In this document: piece by piece, positions 39,351 to 48,550 of the stretch
Numbering within the stretch: position 1 is the first letter of the stretch
Layout of the letters: every line of letters begins with the position of its first letter
NCBI GenBank assembly: GCA_965200175.1
Contig: OZ241345.1
Location: 2,852,001-2,916,000 of the forward strand
Origin: Azophilus sp026709365
GTDB lineage: Bacteria > Pseudomonadota > Gammaproteobacteria > Pseudomonadales > Azotimanducaceae
Direction: 5' to 3'
Length of the DNA: 64,000 nucleotides
Position numbers and translations under genes: made by a program
The notes under the pieces: model-generated
The model's input: only the letters and a program-made list of their open reading frames with translations
Told to the model about the DNA's origin: nothing
Databases searched by the model: none

Positions 39351-39483
39351 CAAACCCTCTTGCGCGTTGCTGCTGGAAGCCTTTGTCCCGTCCCCTTGCG
39401 GCACTAGTGACGCAACCCGGAACAATCCATCCGCTGCGGAGCCTTCCCCAAGCGGTCCTCTCCAAGCGGCCCCAAGGGCGCCC

Positions 39484-40569
39484 TCAACCCATCAAGCGAG
39501 CGGTCAAACGCCGCCGATGGGCATCAAGCGCCCAAAGGGGCGTTAGCATACCTTCTACGGGCGGCGAGGCGTAGCCCGGACCGATGGGGCCTTCGTTGTC
39601 CGTCAGGACCGCATCCGGCTGCGGCAGCGCGTAGTAGCCCGCCGCGTCAATCCTCAGCTCGCTGAGCTCGCGATCCAAGTCCGCCGCGCCCAATGCCAGC
39701 AGGCTCGCCTTGACGCCAAGGCGCCCCTTGGCTGCCGAACGCTCAGCGAGGCTGCGGGCTTCAAGCGTCCGCAAGGCTTGAAGCCGCACTTCAAGGTGCG
39801 CCAGCCGACGCCTGAAGCCCGCATCGCCGTCCAGCGAGCCCCCGCCGCCGTCGGCAATCGCTGGCAGGTCCGCCTTCAGCCGGGCCAGCTGCGCCTCGGC
39901 GGGCGCGGTGACGGCCAAGGGTGCCTGCTCCCCGCAAAGCGCAGCGTCCAACGCATCCAAGCCGCTGCCGGGCGGGCTCAGCAAATCGGCTGGGGCCCCG
40001 GCAAAGGCCAAGGTTTGGGCATCGACGCGGCCCACGCCGGCGACCTCCAGGGCAACGGCGAAGAGGCCCGAGCAGCCGCCGTCCATGGCAGCTAGGCAAA
40101 GCGCGTGGGTGGCCCGGCCAAGGCCGACGATGCCGGTCAGCGTTCCGTGCAGCCGATGGCGCGCGCCGCCTGACTGAGCGCGCAGTCCCGTCTCCTCCAT
40201 CGACAGCCCGCTCAAACCGGCCGCCCAGCGGCTGCGGACGGCGCGGATGTCGTCCAAGTAAAGCGCGGCAAGCGCCGCACTGCCATGCGCCTGAACCAAT
40301 GGCCCCACCAAGCCGACGCCGACGGGGTCCATCGCCGGCGCTTGGGCCAAGGCCAGCGCCCGCTCCCAAATGAAGCGCTGCTCAAGGGACCAGCCCGTTC
40401 CGCCGTGGGCTTGCGGCCATGCCGGCACCGACCAGCCCCGGCGGCACAATGCCGCAAACCAGCGGTCCACGGCCGCTCGGCGAGGTGGAAGGAACGGCGG
40501 CACCGGCCATTGATCCCGCAGAAAGCGGCGCACCTCGACGGCGAACGCCGAATCCTCCGCCGGCATCAT
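39484..40569 (-). CDS. Acyl-CoA dehydrogenase-like protein (second subunit type)
   Basis: 361 residues from ATG 40569. N-terminus FAVEVRRFLRDQW and RRGWSVPAWPQAHGGTGWS match the acyl-CoA dehydrogenase N-domain; the C-terminal FAD-binding motifs are poor (no QxxGGxG). Such degenerate partners pair with a complete enzyme to form alpha2beta2 dehydrogenases in steroid or CoA-ester breakdown. Pairing with the gene at 38220 is inferred from adjacency (133 bases apart, same strand). Confidence 0.8.
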   Translation of the reverse strand: MMPAEDSAFAVEVRRFLRDQWPVPPFLPPRRAAVDRWFAALCRRGWSVPAWPQAHGGTGWSLEQRFIWERALALAQAPAMDPVGVGLVGPLVQAHGSAALAALYLDDIRAVRSRWAAGLSGLSMEETGLRAQSGGARHRLHGTLTGIVGLGRATHALCLAAMDGGCSGLFAVALEVAGVGRVDAQTLAFAGAPADLLSPPGSGLDALDAALCGEQAPLAVTAPAEAQLARLKADLPAIADGGGGSLDGDAGFRRRLAHLEVRLQALRTLEARSLAERSAAKGRLGVKASLLALGAADLDRELSELRIDAAGYYALPQPDAVLTDNEGPIGPGYASPPVEGMLTPLWALDAHRRRLTARLMG

Positions 40570-40647
40570 GGCGTCCTCAAACAGCCCTTGGTGAAACCAT
40601 TCCGGTGGTGCAACATAGCGCGATCCCCTCAACGCAAGTCCATCCCC

Positions 40648-41505
40648 ATGCCATACAACACCATTTTGACCGACTTGGAGGACGGCGTCCTCACCCTGAC
40701 GCTCAATCGTCCGGAGAAGCTCAACGCCTTCACCCGGGAAATGCAAACGGAGATGATCGACGCCTTCGACGCCGCCGATGCGGACGATCAGGTGCGCGCC
40801 GTGATCGTCACCGGCGCTGGCCGCGGCTTCTGTGCCGGGGCCGATCTCTCCTCCGGCGGCAGCACCTTCGATGCGGACGCCCGACCGGACCGGGAAAGCG
40901 GCCTCAAGGCCGATGGCGGCGGGGTGCTGACGCTGCGCATCTACGAGTGCCGCAAGCCGGTGATTGCCGCCATCAACGGCCCAGCGGTCGGCGTCGGCGT
41001 CACCATGACCCTGCCGATGGACATTCGCATCGCCGCCACCCAAGCCCGCCTCGGCTTCGTTTTCGCCCGCCGCGGCATCGTGCCCGAAGCCTGCTCAAGC
41101 TACTTCCTGCCCCGAGTGGTGGGCATCAGCCAAGCCTTGGAATGGTGCTACAGCGGGCGCGTGTTCGCCGCCGAGGAGGCGCTTCGGGGCGGCTTGGTGC
41201 GCAGCCTGCACGACAAGGCCGACCTGCTGCCCGCCGCACGGGCGATCGCCCGCGAGTTCAGCGAGCACAGCTCGCCGCTGTCGGTGACCATGACTCGGCA
41301 CATGATGTGGCGCATGCTGGGCGCCGACCATCCCGTGGAAGCGCACAACCTCGATTCAAGGGCCATCTACCACCTCGGCCGGGGGACAGACGCCAAGGAA
41401 GGGGTCGAAGCCTTCCTTGAGAAGCGCCCGGCGCAGTTCAAGGGCCGGGTGAGCGAGGACATGCCCGAGTTCTTCCCCTGGTGGGAGAAGCGCAGCTTTT
41501 CCTGA
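40648..41505 (+). CDS. Enoyl-CoA hydratase/isomerase
   Basis: 285 residues from ATG 40648. VLTLTLNRPEKLNAFT, GRGFCAGADLS (oxyanion hole), PVIAAINGPAVGVGVTMTLPMD (in part) and FARRGIVPEACSSYFLPR with the catalytic Glu position are clear crotonase features. It is divergent from the acyl-CoA dehydrogenase genes with 78 bases between, and would take the enoyl-CoA product on. Confidence 0.92.
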   Translation: MPYNTILTDLEDGVLTLTLNRPEKLNAFTREMQTEMIDAFDAADADDQVRAVIVTGAGRGFCAGADLSSGGSTFDADARPDRESGLKADGGGVLTLRIYECRKPVIAAINGPAVGVGVTMTLPMDIRIAATQARLGFVFARRGIVPEACSSYFLPRVVGISQALEWCYSGRVFAAEEALRGGLVRSLHDKADLLPAARAIAREFSEHSSPLSVTMTRHMMWRMLGADHPVEAHNLDSRAIYHLGRGTDAKEGVEAFLEKRPAQFKGRVSEDMPEFFPWWEKRSFS

Positions 41506-41526
41506 CCACTCGACGCAGTGATCAGG
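41501..41526 (+). other. Hairpin between enoyl-CoA hydratase and DUF349 genes
   Basis: CCTGACCACT and AGTGATCAGG pair with one mismatch around a six-base loop. The stem overlaps the stop codon of the upstream gene and no T run follows, so it is not a standard terminator. It could lower expression of the next gene. Confidence 0.3.
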
Positions 41527-41534
41527 CAACCGTC

Positions 41535-44282
41535 ATGTCCTCACGGGGTTTTCTGTCGCGACTGCTCAGGGGCAAGGATCCCTTGGGGTCCGTCGTTGCC
41601 GAGGAGCGCCAGGCTGCCCTCGCAGCGCTGACCACGGCAGCGGCGGCAACCGAACAGGAGCGGATCGCCAAGCTCGCCGCCAACGACCCGGACGAGGCCG
41701 TGCGCCGCGCAGCCATCGACCGCCTTGAGGATGAACCCGCCCTGACCGCTCTGCTGGACGATCCAGCGATCGCCGAGGCTGCCGCGCGACGTCTGTGCGG
41801 CAAGGACAGCGAAGTCGATCATCCCGCGGTTCGCGCGGCTCGGATGCAGGAAGCGGGAAGCCCGGACGCCGTGCTGGGGATCGCTCGCCAAGTCGCCAGT
41901 CCCGGGGAGCTGGCCGATCTCTACCTGCGCTGTCCGGAGGCATTGCGGCCGACGTTGATGCCCGTCTTGCGGCAGTCCGGGGAAGCTGGCCTCAACGCCT
42001 TGGAGAAGCGCGCCCGCAGCCGCGACAAGGCATCCAACCGCTGCGCCCGCGCTGAGCTGGAGCGGCTGCGCAGCCTGATCAAGTCGGTCAGCGACATCCG
42101 CACGCGGGCGCAAGAGCTCGCCACGGTCCTGAACAAGGCTGAGGCGGGAGATCTGACGCGGCGCATCATCCATCTCAAGAAGGAATTGCGGGGCTGCTGC
42201 CATTCAATTCAAGCCAAGGCGGATTCACTGGCGCAGTACGGCGTGGGGATGCCGGACTTGTCCGCCTGGCTGGCCGCCGCTCACTACGAGGAAGCGCCGA
42301 ACGCCATCCCCGCGCCGCCAGCGGCAGCCGCCGACGCATCCTTCCAATCGCTGGTTCAAGCCTTCCAGGAATTGGCCGGGCAAATGGCCGCGGGCGCCGC
42401 CTTCGAGGCCGTCAAGGAACGGCGCGAGGCGCTCACTGCCGAATGGCTGACCTTGGCCGACCAAGCGCAGCCCGACGACGCCCAGCATCGTCTCTTTGAA
42501 TCCGTCAGCCACCAGTATCAAGCGCTCGCAGAGGCGGTGGAACGATGCCGCAGCCTCGCCCTGCCCGACGCAGACGCCCCCCCGTCGATCACCGAATGGC
42601 CAAAGGAGCCGGAGGCCCTGCGGTCGCTCTGGACGCGGCAGCGGGCGGCAGGGCGGCAGCGCAAGGCGCTTGCGCGGGAGCTGGCCCGCGTCAGTTGGCC
42701 GGAGTGGGCGCAGCCCCTCCAACCGCTGCAGCAGGCCAAGGCCCGAATCGCCGACCTGCGGCGCTTTGAGGATGCGGCGCAGGCGCACCAGGAGCAGCTC
42801 GCCGCGCACCTGGAAGCTGCCGTCCCAGAGATCGGCGCCGCCATCGAAGCCGGGCGCCTGCAAGGCGCCGTCTCGGCCTTGGGCTGGGCCCGCCGCCTTG
42901 AGAGGTCGCTGCCCGAGCGCTTGGCGGCCGCGCACCGCAAAGCCATCTCCCGGTGCGCCGCCCAAGTGGATGAGCTGCGCGATTGGCAGACCTTCGCCAC
43001 GGCACCCAAGCGGGAACGGTTGGTAGAGGCCATGAACGCCTTGGCCGAACGTCCCGAGCCGCCAAGGGAGCAGGCCGCTCGGATCAAGGCGCTGCGCAGC
43101 GAGTGGGGGGCGCTGGGCAATCCCTCCGGCAGCAGTGAGCACGGCCTAAAAGGCCAGTTCGACCGCGCCGCCGAACGCGCCTTCGCGCCCTGTCGCGCCC
43201 ACTACGCGGAACAGGCGGAACTGCGCAGCCGCAACCTCGCCGGGCGCGAGCGCATCTGCGCACAGCTTGAGACCTATCTGGACAAGGTCGATTGGTCCAC
43301 GGCCGACATGAAGGCTGCTGAGCAAATCATGCGCGCGGCGCGTGAGGAATGGCGTTCCCTGCACCCGGTTGACCGCAAGGGGAGCAAGGCCATCGAGGCC
43401 CGCTTTGAGCGTTCCCAAGCTCAGATTCACGCCGCAGTGAAGCAGGCTTGGGAGCAAAACCTGGCCAGCAAGCGCCACCTCGTGGCGGCTGCCGAGGCGC
43501 TGGCGGCGGGTGACGCCGAGGTGGCGACCAAGGTGGCCGAGGTCAAGCGACTGCAGCAGCGCTGGCGAGCCGTGGGCGCCACCCCGCGCAGCGCCGACCA
43601 AAAGCTGTGGCGGGAATTTCGGGTGTGCTGCGACCGAATCTTCAGCACTCGGGACGCCCATCGCCAGCAGGCCGAACGGCGGGTTGAGGAAGCCGTGGCC
43701 GCCGCTGAGGACATCTGCCGCACCTTGCAGGAAGCGCTGGAGGCATCGGCCTCCCAGCCGCCCGACCCGGCGCTGGCGCATCGGCTGCGGGCCGAACTCG
43801 ATGACTTGGAGTTGCCCGAGCGGCACCGCCGCGCGGCGTTGCGCCGCTTCGAGGAGTTGGCCCGGGACTACGGCCAAGTGCTGCGCATCGCCAAGCAGAG
43901 GGCCGCGCTCGCCGATCTGGAGCAGCTTGAGGCTTGGGATGTCGAGGTCAGCCAAGCCGAGGCCCAGGGCCGTCAGATGGACGCGCCCGCCCCCCAATTC
44001 GCGGGCCGCGGCCAAGGCTCAAGCTGCAGCGAGCAGACGCTGCGGGAACTGACGGTGGCTGCGGAGCTCCAAGCCGGCATCGAGTCCCCCAAGGAGGATG
44101 CCGAACTGCGCCTGCAAGTGCAGGTTAAGTCCCTCAACGAGAGCATGAATCGCGGCACGGGGCGCAAGGCGGCACCGGAGCTGGCCGCCGAATGGTGCGC
44201 AACCGGCCCCAAGCCGCCAGCCTGCGACCCGCTTCGAAAGCGTTTCTTCGCCGCCTTGCGCGTCATCAACGAGGCAGCTTGA
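41535..44282 (+). CDS. DUF349 domain protein
   Basis: 915 residues from ATG 41535. Long helical protein with several DUF349-type units (about 75 residues each), for example RLVEAMNALAERPEPPREQ and EWRSLHPVDRKGSKAIEARF (in part), WRAVGATPRSADQKLWREFR. HEAT-like segments at the N-terminus (IAKLAANDPDEAVRRAAIDRL). The family is found near ribosome and stress genes; the molecular role is unknown. Its 3' end overlaps the sensor kinase gene end by 17 bases, convergent. Confidence 0.85.
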   Translation: MSSRGFLSRLLRGKDPLGSVVAEERQAALAALTTAAAATEQERIAKLAANDPDEAVRRAAIDRLEDEPALTALLDDPAIAEAAARRLCGKDSEVDHPAVRAARMQEAGSPDAVLGIARQVASPGELADLYLRCPEALRPTLMPVLRQSGEAGLNALEKRARSRDKASNRCARAELERLRSLIKSVSDIRTRAQELATVLNKAEAGDLTRRIIHLKKELRGCCHSIQAKADSLAQYGVGMPDLSAWLAAAHYEEAPNAIPAPPAAAADASFQSLVQAFQELAGQMAAGAAFEAVKERREALTAEWLTLADQAQPDDAQHRLFESVSHQYQALAEAVERCRSLALPDADAPPSITEWPKEPEALRSLWTRQRAAGRQRKALARELARVSWPEWAQPLQPLQQAKARIADLRRFEDAAQAHQEQLAAHLEAAVPEIGAAIEAGRLQGAVSALGWARRLERSLPERLAAAHRKAISRCAAQVDELRDWQTFATAPKRERLVEAMNALAERPEPPREQAARIKALRSEWGALGNPSGSSEHGLKGQFDRAAERAFAPCRAHYAEQAELRSRNLAGRERICAQLETYLDKVDWSTADMKAAEQIMRAAREEWRSLHPVDRKGSKAIEARFERSQAQIHAAVKQAWEQNLASKRHLVAAAEALAAGDAEVATKVAEVKRLQQRWRAVGATPRSADQKLWREFRVCCDRIFSTRDAHRQQAERRVEEAVAAAEDICRTLQEALEASASQPPDPALAHRLRAELDDLELPERHRRAALRRFEELARDYGQVLRIAKQRAALADLEQLEAWDVEVSQAEAQGRQMDAPAPQFAGRGQGSSCSEQTLRELTVAAELQAGIESPKEDAELRLQVQVKSLNESMNRGTGRKAAPELAAEWCATGPKPPACDPLRKRFFAALRVINEAA

Positions 44283-45606
44283 CTTCAATGCTGGCGCCGC
44301 CCAAGGGGCTTGCGCCAATGGTGAAGGCGCCGCCGTAGAGTTGGATCAGCTCCGACACCACGGACAGGCCGATGCCCTGCCCCGGCTGAACCTGGTCGCC
44401 GCGCGCGCCCCGGTGCAGGATGTCGTCGCGAATCGCCGCGTCAACGCCCGGGCCGTCATCCTCTATGCGCACCAAGGCCAAGGAGCCGGACCGGCCGCTG
44501 ATCCGCACCTTGGAGCGCGTGTACTTGAAGGCGTTCTCCAGCAGATTGCCGAACAGGTCCATCAGGTCGCGCTCGTCGCCGCGCACGCTCAAGGCAGGGG
44601 GCAGGCGCATCTCGACGGCCAGGTCTCGATCCGCATAGGCGCTCTTGAGCGCCCGAACCAGCCGTTCCGCAAGGCGGGAGAGATCCACGGGCCGGCCGAC
44701 CACAACCGGCCCCGCCACCGCCGCGCGGGAGAGCTGATGAGTCACCACCCCCTCCATGCGGTCGAGCTGCTCCGCGATCAGCCCGCGCTCCGGGTAGGCC
44801 TCGCCATTAGCCGGCACGGAACCGCCCAAGGCGTTGCGGATGACCGCCAAGGGCGTCTTCAGGCTGTGCGCCAAGTCCTCCAAGGCATGCCGATAGCGGG
44901 TGCGCCGCCGATGCTCGTGGGCAATGAAGTGGGCCAGGTTGCGGCGCAGCCCGTTCAGCTCCTTGGGATAGCTGTCCGACAGCTCCTCCCGCCGACCCTC
45001 CTCCAGCGCCCTGACCTCCTCGGCCATGACCCGCAGCGGCCGCAACCCCCAGCGGATGGCCAGGAACTGCGCACCGATGACCAAAAAGGTCACCAGCGCC
45101 AGACCCCAGGCCAAGTTGCGGCGGAAGCCGCCGATGACGGCCTGGGTCGGCGCCTGGTCGGCCGCCACTTGGAAGACGAGCTGCGACTCGTCCGCGTCAT
45201 CCCAAATCACCAAATAGGACAGCCCGAAGCGCGGCACCCCGTCAGAATCGCTTTCGAAGAAGCGGAACTCGCCGAGCGCCGCCTCACCGCGCCCTTGGTC
45301 CACGTTGGTGGTCAGCGCCGAAGGCGAGCGCCATTCGCGCCCGGTGCCCAGTTCCCAAATCGCGGCGTAGAGGCCGGATTCCGGCTGCGACAGGCGCGGT
45401 TCAGACAGTTCATCAACCCGGATGCCGCGGGCGTCCGCATGGGCGACGCCCATGAGCGAGTAGATCACCAGACGCAGTTGCTCCTCCACCCCGGCCAGCG
45501 CGCTGGCCCGAAAGGACCGATCCAGGATCCAGCCCGCCAAGGTGAGGATGCCGATCAGCACCAAGGTGGTGACCGTCGCCAAGCGGAACTGGATGCCGCC
45601 GCGCAT
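44266..45606 (-). CDS. Sensor histidine kinase, PhoQ-like
   Basis: 446 residues from ATG 45606 (TTG 45675 is an alternative overlapping the regulator's end). Two membrane helices (about 10-30 and 165-185) flank a periplasmic sensor. The HAMP-like linker leads to the H box DLAHSLKTPLAVIRN, N box LLENAFKYT, and G boxes EDDGPGVD and GQGIGLSVV. It phosphorylates the regulator encoded immediately upstream. PhoQ likeness rests on the DLAHSLKTPLAV box and pairing. Confidence 0.9.
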   Translation of the reverse strand: MRGGIQFRLATVTTLVLIGILTLAGWILDRSFRASALAGVEEQLRLVIYSLMGVAHADARGIRVDELSEPRLSQPESGLYAAIWELGTGREWRSPSALTTNVDQGRGEAALGEFRFFESDSDGVPRFGLSYLVIWDDADESQLVFQVAADQAPTQAVIGGFRRNLAWGLALVTFLVIGAQFLAIRWGLRPLRVMAEEVRALEEGRREELSDSYPKELNGLRRNLAHFIAHEHRRRTRYRHALEDLAHSLKTPLAVIRNALGGSVPANGEAYPERGLIAEQLDRMEGVVTHQLSRAAVAGPVVVGRPVDLSRLAERLVRALKSAYADRDLAVEMRLPPALSVRGDERDLMDLFGNLLENAFKYTRSKVRISGRSGSLALVRIEDDGPGVDAAIRDDILHRGARGDQVQPGQGIGLSVVSELIQLYGGAFTIGASPLGGASIEVKLPR

Positions 45607-45655
45607 GGACGGCCCTGCCTTGCCGGACTCCTCCTGCCCGGACTCCTCTTGGCTG

Positions 45656-46324
45656 CTAGGCGTCTTCAAGCGCAAACTTGTAGCCCTGCCCCCTCAAGGT
45701 GAGGATGGCGCTCTGCGGCGCCAGCTTCTTGCGCAACCGGCCGACGAAGACTTCGATGACGTTGCTGTCCCGATCGAAGTCCTGATCGTAGAGGCGCTCC
45801 GTCAATTCAGCTTTGGACACCACGCGGCCCTGATTGAGCATGAGGTGCTCCAGAAGGCGATACTCAAAGGCCGTCAGCGCTACAGCCTCGCCAGCGACGC
45901 GCACCTCCCGGCGCGCCGTGTCCAAGCTGATCGGCCCGCAACGGATCACCGGCGACGCATAGCCGGCGGCGCGCCGAACCAAGGCGTTGAGGCGAGCCTT
46001 GAGCTCCTCCATGTGAAAGGGCTTGGTGAGGTAGTCGTCCGCTCCGGCTTCAAGGGCCAGGACCTTGTCCTGCCAGCGGTCCCGCGCGGTCAGGATCAGG
46101 ACGGGAAAGGTGCGCTCGCTGGCGCGCAGCGCCGCGATCAGGGCGCGGCCGTCCATGCGCGGCAGGCCAAGATCCACTATGGCCGCGTCATAGTCGCATT
46201 CCTGGCCGTAGTAGAGCCCTTCCTTGCCATCAGCGGCGGCATCCACCACATGGCCGGCCAACTTGAGCTGATCCGCGAGTTGGCCCCTCAAGGCCGGCTC
46301 ATCCTCCACAACCAGTATGCGCAT
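45656..46324 (-). CDS. Response regulator, PhoP-like (OmpR/PhoB family)
   Basis: 222 residues. Receiver domain with acceptor Asp51 (AAIVDLGLPRMDG), Thr80-type LILTARD and Lys101 (YLTKPF). C-terminal winged helix: EVRVAGEAVALTAFEYRLLEHL, in part, and DSNVIEVFVGRLRKKL. It overlaps the kinase frame at the 3' end. It would act as a transcription factor; its targets are not evident, though the PepSY gene 23 bases upstream is a likely co-operonic member. Confidence 0.93.
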   Translation of the reverse strand: MRILVVEDEPALRGQLADQLKLAGHVVDAAADGKEGLYYGQECDYDAAIVDLGLPRMDGRALIAALRASERTFPVLILTARDRWQDKVLALEAGADDYLTKPFHMEELKARLNALVRRAAGYASPVIRCGPISLDTARREVRVAGEAVALTAFEYRLLEHLMLNQGRVVSKAELTERLYDQDFDRDSNVIEVFVGRLRKKLAPQSAILTLRGQGYKFALEDA

Positions 46325-46347
46325 CGCTTGCCCTTAAGAACCTCCGG

Positions 46348-46692
46348 TCAGCGCCGTTCAAGCCGGCCCCGCGGGCTCACTCGAATCGTCTGGATGCGGC
46401 CACCGTCGAGCAGAATCCGCACTTGGTAGCCCCGCCGGCCGCTTTCAATGGGAACCACCGACAGCACTCGCCCGTCCACCGCCTCACGCACCAAGTTCAG
46501 CGCCCGATCCTGGGAGACGCCGGACTGAGGGGCAAGGGCGCGCCGGGCGGGCTCCCGTTCCGCCGCCGCCGCGGCCAAGGGGAGGCACATCAACAGGCAC
46601 GCCAACAGTCGGGTGCGGACGGTGCGCAGGGCTTGCAGGCGATGCCGGTCAACCCGTCGAAAAAAACCTCGCCCAATGCTGCTCATGGCCAT
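46348..46692 (-). CDS. PepSY-domain periplasmic protein
   Basis: 114 residues from ATG 46692 (ATG 46686 also possible). Signal segment LLACLLMCLPLAAAAA is followed by a short PepSY fold: DRALNLVREAVDGRVLSV and GYQVRILLDGGRIQTIRVSP. PepSY proteins upstream of PhoPQ-like pairs are frequent and are thought to modulate signalling or bind peptides or metals. Co-transcription with the regulator is probable. Confidence 0.85.
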   Translation of the reverse strand: MAMSSIGRGFFRRVDRHRLQALRTVRTRLLACLLMCLPLAAAAAEREPARRALAPQSGVSQDRALNLVREAVDGRVLSVVPIESGRRGYQVRILLDGGRIQTIRVSPRGRLERR

Positions 46693-46737
46693 CCCCAACC
46701 CCGCGTCGCCGCGCCCTGAGCGATTCTAACCGTAACG

Positions 46738-46755
46738 CGCCACCTTGCGGTGGCG
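46738..46755. other. Short GC hairpin
   Basis: CGCCACC, loop TTGC, GGTGGCG: a perfect 7-base stem in the 106-base spacer upstream of the PepSY gene. It resembles the copy-specific hairpins of the palindromic family in form but lacks the conserved core. Terminator use is unlikely because no T run follows on either strand. Confidence 0.3.
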
Positions 46756-46804
46756 TGATCGAGTTGCTGGCACAAATCGGGGGAGGGCGGGGCCGCATCC
46801 CAAG

Positions 46805-47428
46805 CTAAGACACCGGGGTGACGCGCACCCGCACGCGAATTTGGTCGCCGGGATGGTTGCGCATCCGGGTGGCGTAAACCGTGCCGTTGTATTGGTAGCG
46901 CACATGGTAGCCAGTGAGGCGCTCCTCCTCGCGGACTTCCTCATGCCATTCGCACACCGTTTCCGTCCGGTAGCCGCCCGGCCGGCTGCTGCGGCCGATG
47001 TCGGCGCCGATGCTGCCGCCGAGGATGGCGCCGGCCACCGCGCCGATGCGCTTGTTGGCCTTCTTGTGGCCCACCGCATTGCCGAGCGCGGCGCCGATGA
47101 TGGCGCCCAGGATCGGCGGAGTCGCGGAATGCCCACCCAAGCGGTGCCGCACCCGTTCATCGCGGCACGCCTGGACCGGCTCGATGCGCCGTACCGTCTC
47201 GTAAACCGGCTCCACGTCCAGCACGTCGGCCCATTGGTAGTCGGCCCCCGCCACTGCCCAAGCGGGAAAAAGCGCCAACAGGGTGATGAGCTGTGCGGGC
47301 TCAGATACATACCGGAATCTGGCCCAAACGACGGGCGCGGAGTTTCGCGCCAGCGAAACTCCAACCGCCTCTCGCCCTCTGGGCGAGAGGCGCATGAGCC
47401 GACGCCAGTTGAAGGTTCCTGTCATCAT
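46805..47428 (-). CDS. Glycine-zipper 2TM protein with an in-frame palindromic-element insert
   Basis: 207 residues from ATG 47428. The C-terminal half is a glycine-zipper domain: LGAIIGAALGNAVGHKKANK and GAVAGAILGGSIGADIG, followed by a conserved tail (CEWHEEVREEERLTGYHVRY, YATRMRNHPGDQIRVRV in part). About 32 residues near the N-terminus (LSPRGREAVGVSL to FRYVSEPAQ) come from the element at 47297-47391. This splits the signal peptide: basic start MMTGTFNWRRLMR before it, hydrophobic LITLLALFPAWAVAGA after it. Export may still work because the hydrophobic part and cleavage site are intact. Confidence 0.85.
   Translation of the reverse strand: MMTGTFNWRRLMRLSPRGREAVGVSLARNSAPVVWARFRYVSEPAQLITLLALFPAWAVAGADYQWADVLDVEPVYETVRRIEPVQACRDERVRHRLGGHSATPPILGAIIGAALGNAVGHKKANKRIGAVAGAILGGSIGADIGRSSRPGGYRTETVCEWHEEVREEERLTGYHVRYQYNGTVYATRMRNHPGDQIRVRVRVTPVS
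47297..47391 (-). repeat. Palindromic element, full copy E, inside a gene
   Basis: Minus-strand order: hairpin GCCTCTCGCCC / GGGCGAGAGGC, conserved hairpin GGAGTTTCGC / GCGAAACTCC, then GGGCCAGATTCCGGTATG and TCTGAGCCC. It is read in sense by the glycine-zipper gene without a stop codon. Variable hairpin differs completely in sequence from copies C, D and F. Confidence 0.82.
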
Positions 47429-47498
47429 GGTCTGCGCTCCCCTGAGCTGTGGATGAGGGCAAGGCTATCCCCACCTGCCTGAACGCTGCATGAATGCA

Positions 47499-48245
47499 TC
47501 AAGGCCCGATGAGTCGGTGGTCAGCATCCAAGCGCAGCCGCCAATCGGCTCGGGGGGCGAAGTTCGACTGCTGCCATCGGGTTAGGCGCTCGTAGTGGGC
47601 GATGAAGCGGTGGAGCTGCGCTAGGGACATGCGCCGGTGCGGCGCAAGGCTGCGCTCCTGCGCGGCTCGCCAGCGCCGAACGGCGTTCATGTCGGGCACT
47701 TCGATGTAGATCCACCAATCCACCCGCTGCCAGAGCCGTGCGTAGTCGGCGCAGGCGGCATTCACATAGGCGCGCCAGCGGCCGTCGCGATCCTCCTCCG
47801 CCTCCAGCCGATTCACGGGCAAGCGCAGCATGGCTTCCGGCTGCGGCTCAACGCCCAGGCACCAACCCTCGAAAACCAGCGTGTCAACCGATTCCGCCAC
47901 TGGCCACTGCGCTGTTGGACAGGGCTCGTCGCGGCCCTTGTCAAATCGCGGCAGGCGGGTGCTGCGGCCCGCCAGCGCGCCGTCGAGTACGGCCAGCGCC
48001 AACTTCAGGTCATGGGTGCCGGGCGGGCCGCGGGTGGCCAGCAGCGGATGGACCGTCCGCGCGAGCTGCAGGCGCGCGTCCTTGGCAAGGCAGAAGTCGT
48101 CCAGGGAGCAGACGGCGGCAGTGCGCCCCGCCAGAGCGGCGGCTCGGGCGATGAGGGCGGCCAACGTGGATTTGCCGGCGCCCTGCCCGCCGCTGAGGCC
48201 GATGCAGCGCTTGTTCCGCAGCGCCAAGGCTGCGACGGCGGCCAC
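47499..48245 (-). CDS. D-glycerate 3-kinase-like P-loop kinase, N-terminus probably lost
   Basis: 248 residues from GTG 48245. P-loop CIGLSGGQGAGKST comes within 26 residues of the start, then CSLDDFCLA, RGPPGTHDLKLAL, LVFEGWCLG, PVNRLEAEED and WWIYIEVPD, the blocks of the plant-type D-glycerate 3-kinase group. The same frame stays open 66 codons further up (to 48443) with a protein-like translation (TLRAIADQLAPELDQRRLAE) but no start codon. A deletion that brought in a VapC scrap probably removed the true start. Confidence 0.78.
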   Translation of the reverse strand: MAAVAALALRNKRCIGLSGGQGAGKSTLAALIARAAALAGRTAAVCSLDDFCLAKDARLQLARTVHPLLATRGPPGTHDLKLALAVLDGALAGRSTRLPRFDKGRDEPCPTAQWPVAESVDTLVFEGWCLGVEPQPEAMLRLPVNRLEAEEDRDGRWRAYVNAACADYARLWQRVDWWIYIEVPDMNAVRRWRAAQERSLAPHRRMSLAQLHRFIAHYERLTRWQQSNFAPRADWRLRLDADHRLIGP

Positions 48246-48364
48246 GGCCCGCCAATCGGCCGGCGCATCGGCTGGCAGGCGCTCGTGCAGTTCCGCCAGT
48301 CGGCGCTGGTCGAGTTCCGGGGCCAGTTGGTCCGCAATGGCGCGGAGTGTCGGAGTTCCAAGTG

Positions 48365-48481
48365 CTATGAGCCTTGCCCTTTCGGCGAACTGCTCACGAG
48401 GTAAGGCGTTTCCACGCTTACCGGGCTCTGGGCATTGAAGTGGTCAATGATGATGACCGAGTCCAGTAGGTACCGAGCCAT
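48365..48481 (-). pseudogene. VapC (PIN-domain toxin) N-terminal fragment
   Basis: MARYLLDSVIIIDHFNAQSP is the N-terminus of a VapC-type PIN toxin with its first catalytic Asp. After about 20 residues similarity stops and the frame ends at codon 39. A possible C-terminal scrap of the antitoxin (DGLEYQERIRGEWP, stop at 48485) precedes it by three bases on the same strand. The junction with the kinase frame marks a deletion. Confidence 0.65.
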
Positions 48482-48550
48482 CCCTCAGGGCCACTCCCCG
48501 CGGATGCGCTCTTGGTACTCAAGGCCGTCCCCCGCCTGCCCATGGTGCTT

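Noticed and set aside
46738..46755. Rho-independent terminator
   Set aside because: The stem is good but there is no T run on either strand.
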